Positions 9,367-17,560 of a stretch of 64,000 nucleotides of DNA are shown here, piece after piece; positions within the stretch are counted from its first letter, which is position 1, and every line of letters begins with the position of its first letter. This DNA is from CAWICD01 sp052267165 (GTDB taxonomy: Bacteria; Vulcanimicrobiota; Vulcanimicrobiia; Vulcanimicrobiales; Vulcanimicrobiaceae): NCBI GenBank assembly GCA_052267165.1, contig JBKQHO010000050.1, positions 5,984-69,983 of the forward strand. Reading direction: 5' to 3'. The notes under the pieces were generated by a model that had not been told where the DNA came from, did not search any database, and was given only the letters and a program-made list of their open reading frames with translations. A program made the position numbers and the translations under genes.

Positions 9367-9379
9367 GCACATACTTGCA
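9362..9379. promoter_or_regulatory. Palindromic operator candidate for the TetR regulator
   Basis: TGCAAGCACATACTTGCA is an interrupted palindrome (7 of 9 positions per half-site symmetric) covering the -35 box of the efflux operon. The half-site TACTTGCA occurs again at 9327-9334, just downstream of the -10 box. Position, size and the TetR gene in the same operon make autorepression the simplest reading; binding is inferred. Confidence 0.5.
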
Positions 9380-9392
9380 GGTCGTTTGCCGG

Positions 9393-10166
9393 GTGACTGA
9401 GGCCACGCTTCGCTCTCTGGTAGCGCAGGCCGGATTAGGCGAGGCCTCGGTCATTCTGCTGCCCCTCGACGGAGCGGGCCCGCCGTTCGAGCTCGAGCCG
9501 GACCGGCCGCTTATGCCCGCCAGCATGATCAAGGTCCCGGTCGCAGCTGCGCTGGCCCATCGCTGGTCCGCCGGCGAGCTGCGGCCCAGCGACCGGGTCG
9601 TGGTCGACCCGGCGAACTTGACAGCGAACGACGCCGCCTCGCCCCTGGTCGCCGGATACGAGGCGACGCTGGAAGAGCTGGGCCGGCTGATGCTGACCCG
9701 CTCGGACAACGTGGCCACCAATGTCTTGATCGACGTGCTGGACCGGGAGCCCATCAACCGCTTCTGCCGCCGCGCGCGCTTGACGGGGACCGCCGTCCGG
9801 CGCAAGCTCTCGGGCTCATTGCCGCTGATCGACGACCCGCGAGCGACCGGCCGCAACGCGCACCCCGCCGGGGATGCCGCCAGGCTGTTCGCGCAGGTCG
9901 CAGCCCGCGGCCGCGAGGATTGGCTCTACTCGACGCTCGCAAATCAGGAATGGAACGACAAGCTTTCGCGGGGCTTGCAGCCCGGCGACCGGTTCGCGCA
10001 CAAGACCGGCGACACCGACGAAGTCTCCCACGACGGCGGCATCTTGGAGCTCGCCGGCGGCGGGCGCTTCGTCCTGGTGGTCTACGCACCGCTTCCCTCC
10101 TCGAGCGAGGTCGACGCCAGGCATGCGGCCTTCATGCGCGCCCTGCGCCCGATGCTGGAGAGGTGA
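9393..10166 (+). CDS. Class A beta-lactamase-like serine hydrolase
   Basis: A 257-residue protein of the beta-lactamase/transpeptidase-like fold. The three active-site elements are visible: SMIK (S44xxK47), SDN (104-106) and KTG (204-206). No clear Glu166 equivalent is seen in the omega-loop region (around DDPRATGRN), and no Sec signal peptide is present, so it is probably not a genuine resistance enzyme; a cytoplasmic esterase or peptidase role is possible. The start is taken at the GTG at 9393; a TTG at 9375 is in frame but lies in the operator region of the divergent operon. It stands alone before the liv operon. Confidence 0.75.
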   Translation: MTEATLRSLVAQAGLGEASVILLPLDGAGPPFELEPDRPLMPASMIKVPVAAALAHRWSAGELRPSDRVVVDPANLTANDAASPLVAGYEATLEELGRLMLTRSDNVATNVLIDVLDREPINRFCRRARLTGTAVRRKLSGSLPLIDDPRATGRNAHPAGDAARLFAQVAARGREDWLYSTLANQEWNDKLSRGLQPGDRFAHKTGDTDEVSHDGGILELAGGGRFVLVVYAPLPSSSEVDARHAAFMRALRPMLER

Positions 10167-10206
10167 GCGCTAAACCGCGTCAAACCGCGCGCTAAAGCCC
10201 AGCGCT

Positions 10207-10227
10207 GCGGCGAGCTACTTTCGCCGC
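10207..10227. other. Small hairpin before the liv operon
   Basis: GCGGCGA and TCGCCGC pair across a 7-base loop. It lies after the hydrolase stop (10166) and before the livK ribosome binding site. There is no T-tract, so it may be a weak terminator or a structure in the livK leader. Confidence 0.3.
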
Positions 10228-10252
10228 CTGATGTGAGTTGAAGGAGAGTCAC

Positions 10253-11377
10253 GTGCACGCACGGTCCGTAGTAATGGTCGGACTCGTTTGCTTGTTCGGC
10301 GCGAGCGCCGCATTCGCCGCCGGCGGCCCGATGACGGGCAAGGCGGTCAAGGTCGGCGTCATCGCCGACGTGACGGGCTCGGCCGGCGCTTACGGGACCG
10401 CCCAAAAGAACGCCTTCGATCTTGCCTCCGACGACCTCAAGGCGGGGCTGATCGATGCCGGCGGCGCGACCATCACCTTCGACGTCGAGGACGCCGCCAG
10501 CGACCCAGCCCAGGTCGTCAACCTGACGCAGAAGTTCACGAGCGACGGCAGCGCGCTGCTGATCGGCCCGACGCTCTCTTCGGAAGCGAAAAAGGCCGAC
10601 CCGATCGCGGTCAAGGCGAACCTTCCGATCCTGGCGATCTCGAACACCGCGCAGGGGATCACCGCGATGGGGCCCTGCGTCTACCGCGACGCGCTCGCCG
10701 AGGAACAGGTCGTCCCCGAAGCGGTCGCGCGCGCCAAGAAGACCTGGAACGTCAAGACCGCCGCGATCATCTACGGCGACGACGACCAGTTCACCAAGAC
10801 CGATTACCTGATCTTCAAGGACGCGCTCGACAAAGCGGGCATCAACGTCGTCGACACCGAGACGTTCCATAAGGGCGACGTCGACTTCAAGGCGCAGCTC
10901 ACCAAGATCGCCGGGGCCAAGCCGGACATGCTGGTCGTCGGGGCGCTGGTGCAAGAAGCCGTCAAGATCATCCAGCAAGCGAACGCGCAGGGGCTCAAGA
11001 CGCACGTCATCGGCGGCAACGGCCTCAACTCGCCGCAGCTCTTCAAGCTGGCGGGCAAGGATGCCGAAGGCGTCGTCGTCGGCGCGGCTTATTACGCCGG
11101 CAACGATTATCCGGGCAACAAAGCCTTCGTCGACCGCTATCAGAAGAAGTTCGGCATCGCGCCCGACCAGTTCGCCGCGCAAGCGTACGCCGCGGCGCAG
11201 ATCGTCGCCCACGCGGTCAAAGAGGGCGCGACCAGCGGCGACCAGATGTGCGCCGCGCTCAAGACGAGCGGCGTTCCGACGGTCCTCGGCCCGGTCAGCT
11301 TCGAAACCACGCGTGACGCCCACGCGCCGAGCGCGATCCTGCAAGTCAAAGGCGACCGCTTCGCTGAGTTCAAGTAG
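10253..11377 (+). CDS. livK: Branched-chain amino-acid ABC transporter, substrate-binding protein
   Basis: Periplasmic binding protein (374 residues) that captures leucine, isoleucine, valine or a related solute such as an amide or urea and delivers it to LivHM. It has a Sec signal peptide ending AAFAAGG, followed by the type I periplasmic binding fold (KVGVIADVTGSAGAYGTAQ; GPTLSSEAKKADPIA; AAIIYGDDDQFTKT). The GTG at 10253 is chosen because AAGGAG sits 6-7 bases upstream; an in-frame TTG at 10238 lies ahead of that site. It is the first gene of livKHMGF. Confidence 0.9.
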   Translation: MHARSVVMVGLVCLFGASAAFAAGGPMTGKAVKVGVIADVTGSAGAYGTAQKNAFDLASDDLKAGLIDAGGATITFDVEDAASDPAQVVNLTQKFTSDGSALLIGPTLSSEAKKADPIAVKANLPILAISNTAQGITAMGPCVYRDALAEEQVVPEAVARAKKTWNVKTAAIIYGDDDQFTKTDYLIFKDALDKAGINVVDTETFHKGDVDFKAQLTKIAGAKPDMLVVGALVQEAVKIIQQANAQGLKTHVIGGNGLNSPQLFKLAGKDAEGVVVGAAYYAGNDYPGNKAFVDRYQKKFGIAPDQFAAQAYAAAQIVAHAVKEGATSGDQMCAALKTSGVPTVLGPVSFETTRDAHAPSAILQVKGDRFAEFK

Positions 11378-11405
11378 CCTTCGCGCCCGGGCGGGCTGCT
11401 GAGCG

Positions 11406-12284
11406 GTGCTCGTTCAGCAACTCGCCAACGGGCTCTTCCTCGGGGCGGTCTACGCGCTTTTCGCCATCGGGTACACGCTGGTCTTCGGCGTGCTCGACAT
11501 CCTCAATCTCGCGCACGCCGCGATCTTCATGGCGGCGGCTTTTGCCGCGCTCTGGTTCATCGGGGCCGGAGTGCCGGTCGCCCTCGCGCTGCTGTTGGCG
11601 GTCGCGGTGGCGGGGCTGCTTGGCGTTTTGCTCGACCGGGTCGCCTTCGCGCCGCTGCGCCGGCGCAACGCCGGCACGCTCGTGCCGCTGATCTCGAGCA
11701 TCGGCGCGGCGATCGTCATCCAAGGCGTCGTGCGCGGCATTTTCGGGCCCGAAGAGCGCGGTTTCGGCGCGAACCTCGTGCCGGCGACGACCTTCCACCT
11801 CGGCAGCCTCACCTTCGGAACGCTCGACCTGACGATCTTGCTCGTCTCGATCGGACTGATGCTGCTGCTCAACTTCGTCATGCGGCGCACGGCGCTGGGG
11901 CGTAACATTCGAGCCGTCGCCGAAGACCGGGTCGCCGCCGCGCTGCTCGGAATCGACTTGGAGCGCACCATCGCCCTGACGTTCTTCATCGCCTCCGCGC
12001 TCGGCGGTGCCGCCGGCATCCTGGTCGGGCTGCAGTACAATAGCGTCAGCGTCGACATGGGTTCGCGCATCGAACTCAAAGGGCTCGCCATCATCATCTT
12101 GGGGGGCATGGGCAGCATCACCGGCGCCGTCATCGGCGCATTCTTGCTGGCCGTGGTCGAGACGCTCTCGGTCGCGTACATCTCCTCGAGTTACCGCGAC
12201 GCGATCGCCTTCGGCGTGATGTTCCTGATCCTCGTGCTCCGCCCGACCGGTCTGCTCGGCAAGCGCGCGCTTCGCGCAGCGTAG
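11406..12284 (+). CDS. livH: Branched-chain amino-acid ABC transporter permease LivH
   Basis: Inner-membrane permease (292 residues, normal length) with about eight hydrophobic helices. The N-terminus QQLANGLFLGAVYALFAIGY is typical of LivH, as are the EAA-like segment (RTALGRNIRAVAEDRVAAALLGID) and the late GGMGSITGAVIGAFLL. It pairs with LivM to form the transport channel. The start codon is GTG, 28 bases after livK. Confidence 0.92.
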   Translation: MLVQQLANGLFLGAVYALFAIGYTLVFGVLDILNLAHAAIFMAAAFAALWFIGAGVPVALALLLAVAVAGLLGVLLDRVAFAPLRRRNAGTLVPLISSIGAAIVIQGVVRGIFGPEERGFGANLVPATTFHLGSLTFGTLDLTILLVSIGLMLLLNFVMRRTALGRNIRAVAEDRVAAALLGIDLERTIALTFFIASALGGAAGILVGLQYNSVSVDMGSRIELKGLAIIILGGMGSITGAVIGAFLLAVVETLSVAYISSSYRDAIAFGVMFLILVLRPTGLLGKRALRAA

Positions 12285-12300
12285 TGGACACTGGCAGTAA

Positions 12301-13128
12301 ATGATGCTGGCGTTCTTCGCGCAGCACTCGAAGCTGATCGATCAGATCGGGATCAACGCGTTGCTCGCGCTCTCGCTCTCGCTCTCGCTGCGCGCCGGTC
12401 AGCTCGCGCTGGCCCAAGCGGCGTTCATGGGGATCGCCGCGTACGTCAGCGCGATCGGCGCCGTCAACGCGGGCTGGAACCTGCCGGAGTCGGCGCTCGC
12501 GGGAGCGCTCGTGGCCGGAGCCGTGGCCGTGCTGCTCGCGCTCCCGATCGGGCGCTTGCGCGGGGTGTTTCTGGCGATCGCGACGATCGGCTTCGGCGAG
12601 ATCGCGCGGATCGCCGAAGTGAATGCGCCGGTCACCGGCGGCGCCGAGGGCTTCTCGAACATTCCCAACGACGCGAACACCGCTTGGATCTACGGGACCC
12701 TCGTCCTCACCGGCGTCGTCCTCTTCTTCTTGGACCGCACGAAGTTCGCGCTCGCGGTCGCCGCGACGCGCGAGGACGAGAACGCCGCGCGCGGCGTCGG
12801 CATCGACGTGGCCCGGGTTCGCATGCTGACGCTGGCCGGCGGTGCCGTGGTTGCGGGGCTCGCCGGCGCGCTCTACGCCCACGCGAACTTCTTCATCACC
12901 CCCGGCGACTTCGGCTTCGCGCGCATGGAGCAGATCCTCGTGTACTGCGTCATCGGAGGCGTCACGAGCTCCCTCGGCGCCGTGCTCGGCGCGGCGCTGA
13001 TGACGATCCTGCCCGAGGTCGTCCGCTTTCTGCAAGACTACCGTGAGGTGACGAGCGGCGCGATCCTGCTCGGCATCGTCCTGTTCGCGCCCGACGGCAT
13101 CGCGGCGCTCTGGAAGCGGCGCGCATGA
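12301..13128 (+). CDS. livM: Branched-chain amino-acid ABC transporter permease LivM
   Basis: Second inner-membrane permease, 275 residues, at the short end for LivM because it lacks the extra N-terminal helices of enterobacterial LivM. Helices run through the whole length; typical segments are LSLRAGQLALAQAAFMGIAAY and GGVTSSLGAVLGAALMTILPE, with the cytoplasmic loop AATREDENAARGVGIDV. Its stop overlaps the livG start (ATGA at 13125-13128). Confidence 0.92.
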   Translation: MMLAFFAQHSKLIDQIGINALLALSLSLSLRAGQLALAQAAFMGIAAYVSAIGAVNAGWNLPESALAGALVAGAVAVLLALPIGRLRGVFLAIATIGFGEIARIAEVNAPVTGGAEGFSNIPNDANTAWIYGTLVLTGVVLFFLDRTKFALAVAATREDENAARGVGIDVARVRMLTLAGGAVVAGLAGALYAHANFFITPGDFGFARMEQILVYCVIGGVTSSLGAVLGAALMTILPEVVRFLQDYREVTSGAILLGIVLFAPDGIAALWKRRA

Positions 13129-13853
13129 GCGCGGCGGGACGTGAGCTCGTCGTCACGAGCGTCAGCGTGCGCTACGGTGGCGTGGCCGCGCTCGACGAGG
13201 TCAGCCTGACGGTCGCGCCCGGTGCCGTGGTCGGGCTGATCGGACCCAACGGCGCGGGCAAAACGACGCTCATCAACGCGGTCACGGGCGTCGTGCGGCC
13301 CACCGGGGGGCGCATCGCGCTCGGGGCGACGCAGCTCGAGCGCTTGCCTCAGCACCGCGTCGCCCGCGCGGGCATCGCGCGCACCTATCAAAACATCCGG
13401 CTCTTCAGCACGCTCTCCGTCGCCGACAACGTGCGCGCGGGCGCGATCGCCCGGCCGGGTCACCTCTCCGACGCGGACGCGCGCGCGCTGCTCGCGCGTT
13501 CCGCGATGCACGAAGTGGAACTGACCCGGCACGCCGGTTCGCTGCCGTACGGCGAGCAACGCCGCTTGGAGATCGCGCGCGCGCTGGCCGCGCGGCCGGC
13601 GATCCTGCTGCTCGACGAACCCGCGGCGGGCATGAACCCCGCGGAGACGGGCCAGCTGCGCGAGGTGATCCGGACGATCGCCGCCGAGGGTACGGGCGTG
13701 CTGCTCGTCGAGCACGACATGCCGCTCGTCGCCGCGGTCTGCGACCGCGTCGTCGTCCTCAACTTCGGCGAGGTTATCGCCACCGGAACGCCGGCCTCGG
13801 TCGCGCGAGATCCGATCGTCATCGAAGCCTACCTCGGCACGAGCGGCACGTGA
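13125..13853 (+). CDS. livG: Branched-chain amino-acid ABC transporter ATPase LivG
   Basis: Cytoplasmic ATPase of 242 residues. The Walker A is GPNGAGKTT, the Q-loop region reads GIARTYQNIRLF (diagnostic for LivG), the signature region is degenerate (LPYGEQRRLEIARAL) and the Walker B is ILLLDEPAAGMNP. The gene overlaps livM by four bases and livF by four bases, so the three are translationally coupled. Confidence 0.93.
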   Translation: MSAAGRELVVTSVSVRYGGVAALDEVSLTVAPGAVVGLIGPNGAGKTTLINAVTGVVRPTGGRIALGATQLERLPQHRVARAGIARTYQNIRLFSTLSVADNVRAGAIARPGHLSDADARALLARSAMHEVELTRHAGSLPYGEQRRLEIARALAARPAILLLDEPAAGMNPAETGQLREVIRTIAAEGTGVLLVEHDMPLVAAVCDRVVVLNFGEVIATGTPASVARDPIVIEAYLGTSGT

Positions 13854-14593
13854 CCGCGCCAGCGCCCGCGCTGCTGCAGATCGAGGGCCTGCGCGCGGGG
13901 TACGGCCGGATCGAGATCCTGCACGGCGTTTCCTTGCGGCTCGAAGCGCACACGTTGTGCGCGATCGTCGGCGCGAACGGCGCCGGCAAGACGACCCTGC
14001 TCAAGACGCTCTCGCGTCTGCTGCCGGTGCGCGCCGGCAGCATGCTCTTCGACGGGAAGTCGATCGCGCGCGCGGCCTCGCACGAGGTCGTGCGCGCGGG
14101 CCTGATCCACGTTCCCGAAGGCCGCCGCATGCTCGCCTCGATGTCGGTCGAGGAGAACCTGCTGATCGCGGCCTCGACCGGCCGCACCGACGACCCGCCA
14201 GGCGAGATCGAAAGCATCTACGAGCGCTTCCCCATTTTACGCGAGCGGCGCAACGTCGCCGCCGGCTCGCTTTCGGGCGGCGAGCAGCAAATGGTCGCGA
14301 TCGCCCGCGCGCTCGTCGCCAAACCCAAGGCGCTCCTGCTCGACGAACCGTCGATGGGCCTCGCCCCCAAGCTCGTCGAGCAAGTCTTCGAGATCGTCGC
14401 CGCCGAGCGCGCGCGCGGGACCTCGATCCTGCTCGTCGAGCAGAACGCGCGCAAGGCGCTGGCCGTGGCCGACTACGCGTACGTCCTCGAACGGGGCACG
14501 ATCACGCTCGAAGGCCGCGGCGCCGACCTGTTGCGCCGCCCCGAGATCACCGCGGCCTATCTAGGCGAAGCCGCCGACCCTTCAGCCTCATAG
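13850..14593 (+). CDS. livF: Branched-chain amino-acid ABC transporter ATPase LivF
   Basis: Second ATPase subunit, 247 residues. The Walker A is GANGAGKTTLLKTL, the LivF-type HVPEGRRMLASMSVEENL is present, the signature is LSGGEQQMVAIARAL and the Walker B is LLLDEPSMGLAPKLVE. It starts with GTG. Its last codons overlap the convergent lipoprotein gene by six bases (14588-14593), so no intergenic terminator separates them. Confidence 0.93.
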   Translation: MTAPAPALLQIEGLRAGYGRIEILHGVSLRLEAHTLCAIVGANGAGKTTLLKTLSRLLPVRAGSMLFDGKSIARAASHEVVRAGLIHVPEGRRMLASMSVEENLLIAASTGRTDDPPGEIESIYERFPILRERRNVAAGSLSGGEQQMVAIARALVAKPKALLLDEPSMGLAPKLVEQVFEIVAAERARGTSILLVEQNARKALAVADYAYVLERGTITLEGRGADLLRRPEITAAYLGEAADPSAS

Positions 14594-15106
14594 TCCCTGC
14601 CACGCCGTGAACGGCGGGGGCGTGGCGTAAGGCGGCCCGGCCTCGAGCACGATGTCGGCGTGCTGCGTGAGCTCGATCCGGCGCGGGTCGCCTCGATAGA
14701 GCCGGCCGTCGACGTAGGCGCGGAGCGCGCCGCGCCCCACGCGCGCGGGCCCTGCTTCGGTTTCGCTCAGCGGCTGGCCCCAGATGTCGAAGAACTCACC
14801 TAGCGTGAAGACGCGAAAGCTCGGCGACTCGACATGGATGATGCCGTCGGGCGTATGCGTATGGATCCAGTACAGACAACCGGCCAGAATCGGACGGCCG
14901 ACGTCGCTCGGAATCGGAACGGCCTGCCCCCGGTCGTAGAGCGCGAGATGCTGGTGCACGTGCATGACCGTGCCCTCCGCGTGCTCGCAGGGAATACCGT
15001 CGATGGGATCGCCGGGTTCCGACCCGGCCGCAAACGCGGCCAGCGGCCCGCACGCCGTCAGGAAGAACGTCGCGCCGAGCGCGCAGGTGAGCAGCCTGGT
15101 CAGCAT
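14588..15106 (-). CDS. His-rich conserved lipoprotein of unknown function
   Basis: A 172-residue predicted lipoprotein: the signal ends in the lipobox LTAC (Cys19), which sets the ATG at 15106. The mature part has two histidine-dense motifs, MHVHQHLALYDRG and WIHTHTPDGIIHVESP, then FTLGEFFDIWGQPLS. Similar His-motif proteins of unknown function are known in several uncultured and actinobacterial lineages (recalled, not searched). The histidine spacing suggests metal binding at the cell surface or periplasm; no enzyme activity is assigned. It converges on and slightly overlaps livF. Confidence 0.65.
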   Translation of the reverse strand: MLTRLLTCALGATFFLTACGPLAAFAAGSEPGDPIDGIPCEHAEGTVMHVHQHLALYDRGQAVPIPSDVGRPILAGCLYWIHTHTPDGIIHVESPSFRVFTLGEFFDIWGQPLSETEAGPARVGRGALRAYVDGRLYRGDPRRIELTQHADIVLEAGPPYATPPPFTAWQGL

Positions 15107-15440
15107 TCCGAAAAAGACTCCGAAGTGTGAGTAGCCGGTGGAATTCTGCGAATAAGCAAACTTTCTTGTGGATTGGCTGTGGGTAGCGGCACAAGGCTCT
15201 TGAACCCGCACGGGGTCAGGTGGTAAAGTCTAATCACTTCAGAGATGAAGTGCGTCGAACGTGACGACGCGATCGACACCTCGAAAGAACACCGCTTCGC
15301 GGCGGACATCTGGAGGGCCGATCGAACCGCACGCCGGTGAAAGAGCGCCTCGAGCAATCGAGTACGCGTCACCGCTCGGGCAAGTGACACGTCGGCGGGG
15401 TCTTGTCGGAAACGGCAGGGCCCCGTTAGCTTGGCGCGCT
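15107..15440. other. Intergenic region with a small inverted repeat
   Basis: The 334 bases lie between the 5' end of the lipoprotein gene and the 3' end of the WYL gene, both leftward. It holds an inverted repeat CACTTC-AGAGAT-GAAGTG at 15235-15252, which could be an operator or weak hairpin, and should contain the lipoprotein promoter; no clear -35/-10 pair was found. No convincing coding frame or tRNA is seen. Confidence 0.35.
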
Positions 15441-16424
15441 TCATGCGCGCGCGTCGTAGCGAGCCAAGATCGCTCGCGCCAGCGCGGCGGCGGCCTCGCG
15501 CACCGCGGCGGGCGCGACGATCTCGGCTTCGGCGCCCCACTTCATCGCCCAGCGCACGAACTCGTCCGCGTCGGAGATCGTGTACGTGATCTCGACGCTT
15601 CCGTCGGCAAGCTCGTCAATCGTGCGCTCACGCACGACCCGGTCCGCCAGCGCCGCGCGCCCCACGACCGAAGAATAGCGGACGGTCACGAGCATCGAAG
15701 AGTCCGCGTGCATGATGCCGCTGACCGAGCGCGCCGCGAACGCTTCCAAATCGAAGTCGTCGGGCATGCTGAAGCGCTGCGGCGCGGTCTGCGCGTCGGA
15801 GATCGAGTCGAGCGCGAACACTCTCGTCGCGCCGCGGCCCCGGTCGTGGACGACGGCGTACACGCGTCCGGCCGAAACGACGAAGCCGTACGGGTCGACG
15901 TGCCGGCGCGAACGGCGGCCGGCTTTGTCGACGTAGGCGAAGCGCACGCTCTGGCGGTCGCGTTGCGCGCGCTGCAGCAGCTCGAAGGCCAGGCTGCGCT
16001 CGGGATCGAGCTGCGCGTCGGGGAGCTGCACGCGGACCGCCGGGCGCGCGGCCGCGGCATTCGCGCCGCGGCCGGCGACGTAGGTGAGCTTTTCGGTGAC
16101 CTCGTCGATCGAGGAGCCGATCTTGCCCCCGAGCGAGCCGGCGATGCCTTTGAGCGCGAGCAGCCCGAAAAGCTCGTTGCCCGACAGCTCGAGCCGCCGC
16201 AGCGAATAGCCGTGCTCGAATCGGTAGGTGCCGCTCTGACGGTCGAAATACCAAGGAAAGCCCGACTCCGCCAGCGTCGCCAAATAGCGCCGCAACGTGC
16301 GCGTGCCGGGCGGCCGCTCATCGTCGATGCGCTCCTTGAGAGCCTCGAAGCCGTAGCGCCCCTCGTCGATGGCCGCCAGCAGCCGGAGTAAGAGGGCGAT
16401 CTTCGGCGTCCGGCTTACGGGCAT
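15441..16424 (-). CDS. WYL-domain transcriptional regulator
   Basis: A 327-residue regulator. The N-terminal DeoR/HTH_11-like winged helix spans residues ~8-70 (PKIALLLRLLAAIDEGRYGF; GTRTLRRYLATLAESGFP), followed by a WYL sensor domain (~165-260; VRFAYVDKAGRRSRRHVDPYG) and a C-terminal WCX-like extension. WYL domains bind nucleic acid or small ligands. The frame is open upstream to 16595, but the ATG at 16424 is where family similarity begins. The ligand and targets are unknown. Confidence 0.82.
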   Translation of the reverse strand: MPVSRTPKIALLLRLLAAIDEGRYGFEALKERIDDERPPGTRTLRRYLATLAESGFPWYFDRQSGTYRFEHGYSLRRLELSGNELFGLLALKGIAGSLGGKIGSSIDEVTEKLTYVAGRGANAAAARPAVRVQLPDAQLDPERSLAFELLQRAQRDRQSVRFAYVDKAGRRSRRHVDPYGFVVSAGRVYAVVHDRGRGATRVFALDSISDAQTAPQRFSMPDDFDLEAFAARSVSGIMHADSSMLVTVRYSSVVGRAALADRVVRERTIDELADGSVEITYTISDADEFVRWAMKWGAEAEIVAPAAVREAAAALARAILARYDARA

Positions 16425-16493
16425 GGAAGCAGATTCGCCGGCCGGCCCGCAGAAGACGACTGCAAAGACTTCATCGAGAAAGAGATTCCGCTC

Positions 16494-16646
16494 ATGGCAT
16501 ATCAAGTTACCTGTCCGCTTTGCGGGCAAGGCATCACGGGCGACGACGAGGAGACGCTGGTCGTGGCTTGCGATGCGCACGGCGACGAATCGCACGGCAC
16601 GCGCGCGCCGCGCGAGATGATCCTCGCGGCGGCTACCGAGGTTTAA
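16494..16646 (+). CDS. Small 50-residue zinc-ribbon-like protein
   Basis: A short frame starting at ATG 16494 and ending TAA 16644-16646. It begins MAYQVTCPLCGQGITG, with a CxxC knuckle (Cys7, Cys10) and a later Cys-Asp-Ala-His / Asp-Glu-Ser-His segment that could complete a metal site, followed by a short helix. Its N-terminus resembles the small DUF1059-type or zinc-ribbon proteins. It is divergent from the WYL gene, with 69 bases between the two start codons. A weak purine-rich stretch (GAGAAAGAG) precedes the start. The short length limits confidence. Confidence 0.5.
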   Translation: MAYQVTCPLCGQGITGDDEETLVVACDAHGDESHGTRAPREMILAAATEV

Positions 16647-16683
16647 CGCACTCGGCCGCGGCGCTGGTGGCCTGTAACGGCCA

Positions 16684-17337
16684 CTAGCCGCCGCGCAAGC
16701 GCTCGAGCACCGTGCGGTGCTCCGGTCCGATCGCCAGATCGGCGCGCAGCCCGCTGTAGAACCACTCGATCCAGGCCTGGAAACGGACGTAGGGCAGCAA
16801 CATGCGTCCGTCGAGGTTCTTGAGGATCGGCCCCGTCCAAATCACCCGGCCCTTTGCGTCGTAGACGCGCAGGCGGTCCCCCACCCAGAGCGAGTGCAGC
16901 CCACGGTACGGGTCGAGCGGAGACACGTCGGCCACGTCTTCCCGAAAGAAGAGACTGAAGCCGCCGTAGCCCTCGTCCCCGTCTTCGGCGTTGGCCTCCG
17001 CGAGGCGGCCGTGCAGCGCCTCCTCCGGGAAGTCGTCGTCGGCCGGCGCGGGCAAGACCCCGATCGTTTGCACGGCCGGGTCGGTTCGTAAAAGCGCCAG
17101 GTCGTACTTCATCTGCATCTGCACGATCTTGTCCGCCGGCAGCTCGAAGGCTCGCGCCAAGCGTGCCGCGGTCTCGGGATCGAATGAGGCTTCGCCCCGT
17201 AAGATCGCCGTCAGACGCTCCGGATCGACGCCGATGTGGCGCGCCAATTCGGCCGGCTCGAGCGCCAGGGGCGCGAGAAACTCCCGAGCAATGAGGGGAC
17301 CGGGGTGGGCGCCGCCCGATCTCTGCTCTGGAGTCAT
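16684..17337 (-). CDS. HigA/XRE-like regulator with a long C-terminal extension
   Basis: A 217-residue protein. Residues ~10-85 form a HigA/VapI-type helix-turn-helix (PGPLIAREFLAPLALEPAEL; RLTAILRGEASFDPETAARL). The remaining ~130 residues are acidic and then Trp/Tyr-rich (LHSLWVGDRLRVYDAKGRV), unlike the short HigA antitoxins. No HigB-type toxin lies next to it, so a stand-alone regulator is likelier than a toxin-antitoxin pair. The start is put at the ATG at 17337. A perfect palindrome in the adjacent divergent region may be its operator. Confidence 0.65.
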   Translation of the reverse strand: MTPEQRSGGAHPGPLIAREFLAPLALEPAELARHIGVDPERLTAILRGEASFDPETAARLARAFELPADKIVQMQMKYDLALLRTDPAVQTIGVLPAPADDDFPEEALHGRLAEANAEDGDEGYGGFSLFFREDVADVSPLDPYRGLHSLWVGDRLRVYDAKGRVIWTGPILKNLDGRMLLPYVRFQAWIEWFYSGLRADLAIGPEHRTVLERLRGG

Positions 17338-17419
17338 GTCCACGTCCGAGCCTGTCGTTGCAAGCTTTTCGGTTCGACGACAGCCCGAGAGCGGCCCGCA
17401 ATCACCGGCTACGTAGCGT

Positions 17420-17440
17420 CCGGCAACGACCCGTTGCCGG
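17420..17440. promoter_or_regulatory. Perfect 9-bp inverted repeat in a divergent promoter region
   Basis: CCGGCAACG and CGTTGCCGG are separated by three bases. It lies between the 5' ends of the HigA-like gene (17337, leftward) and the Spy-like gene (17561, rightward), so it is not a terminator for either. An operator for the HigA-like regulator is the most economical explanation. Confidence 0.4.
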
Positions 17441-17560
17441 CGATCGTTCTCCCCTTTTAGCAAGCAAAGCAGACAACGGTTATCCCAGGCTAATCCAAGC
17501 AAATTCGGTCATAATCGGCACTGCGGGGTTTCCCAGTTCTTGCCTGAATAAGGATATCCG

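Noticed and set aside
9393..10166. Antibiotic-resistance beta-lactamase
   Set aside because: No signal peptide and no clear Glu166 equivalent; only the general serine-hydrolase fold is supported.
10082..11344. A 420-codon minus-strand frame opposite livK
   Set aside because: Antisense shadow; no motif, and livK is certain on the plus strand.
15195..15225. tRNA-like GGGTTCAAGAGCC on the minus strand
   Set aside because: No matching acceptor or anticodon arms can be drawn around it.
15100..15540. Minus-strand 146-codon frame beside the WYL gene
   Set aside because: Arg-rich shadow of the WYL gene end running into the lipoprotein promoter region.
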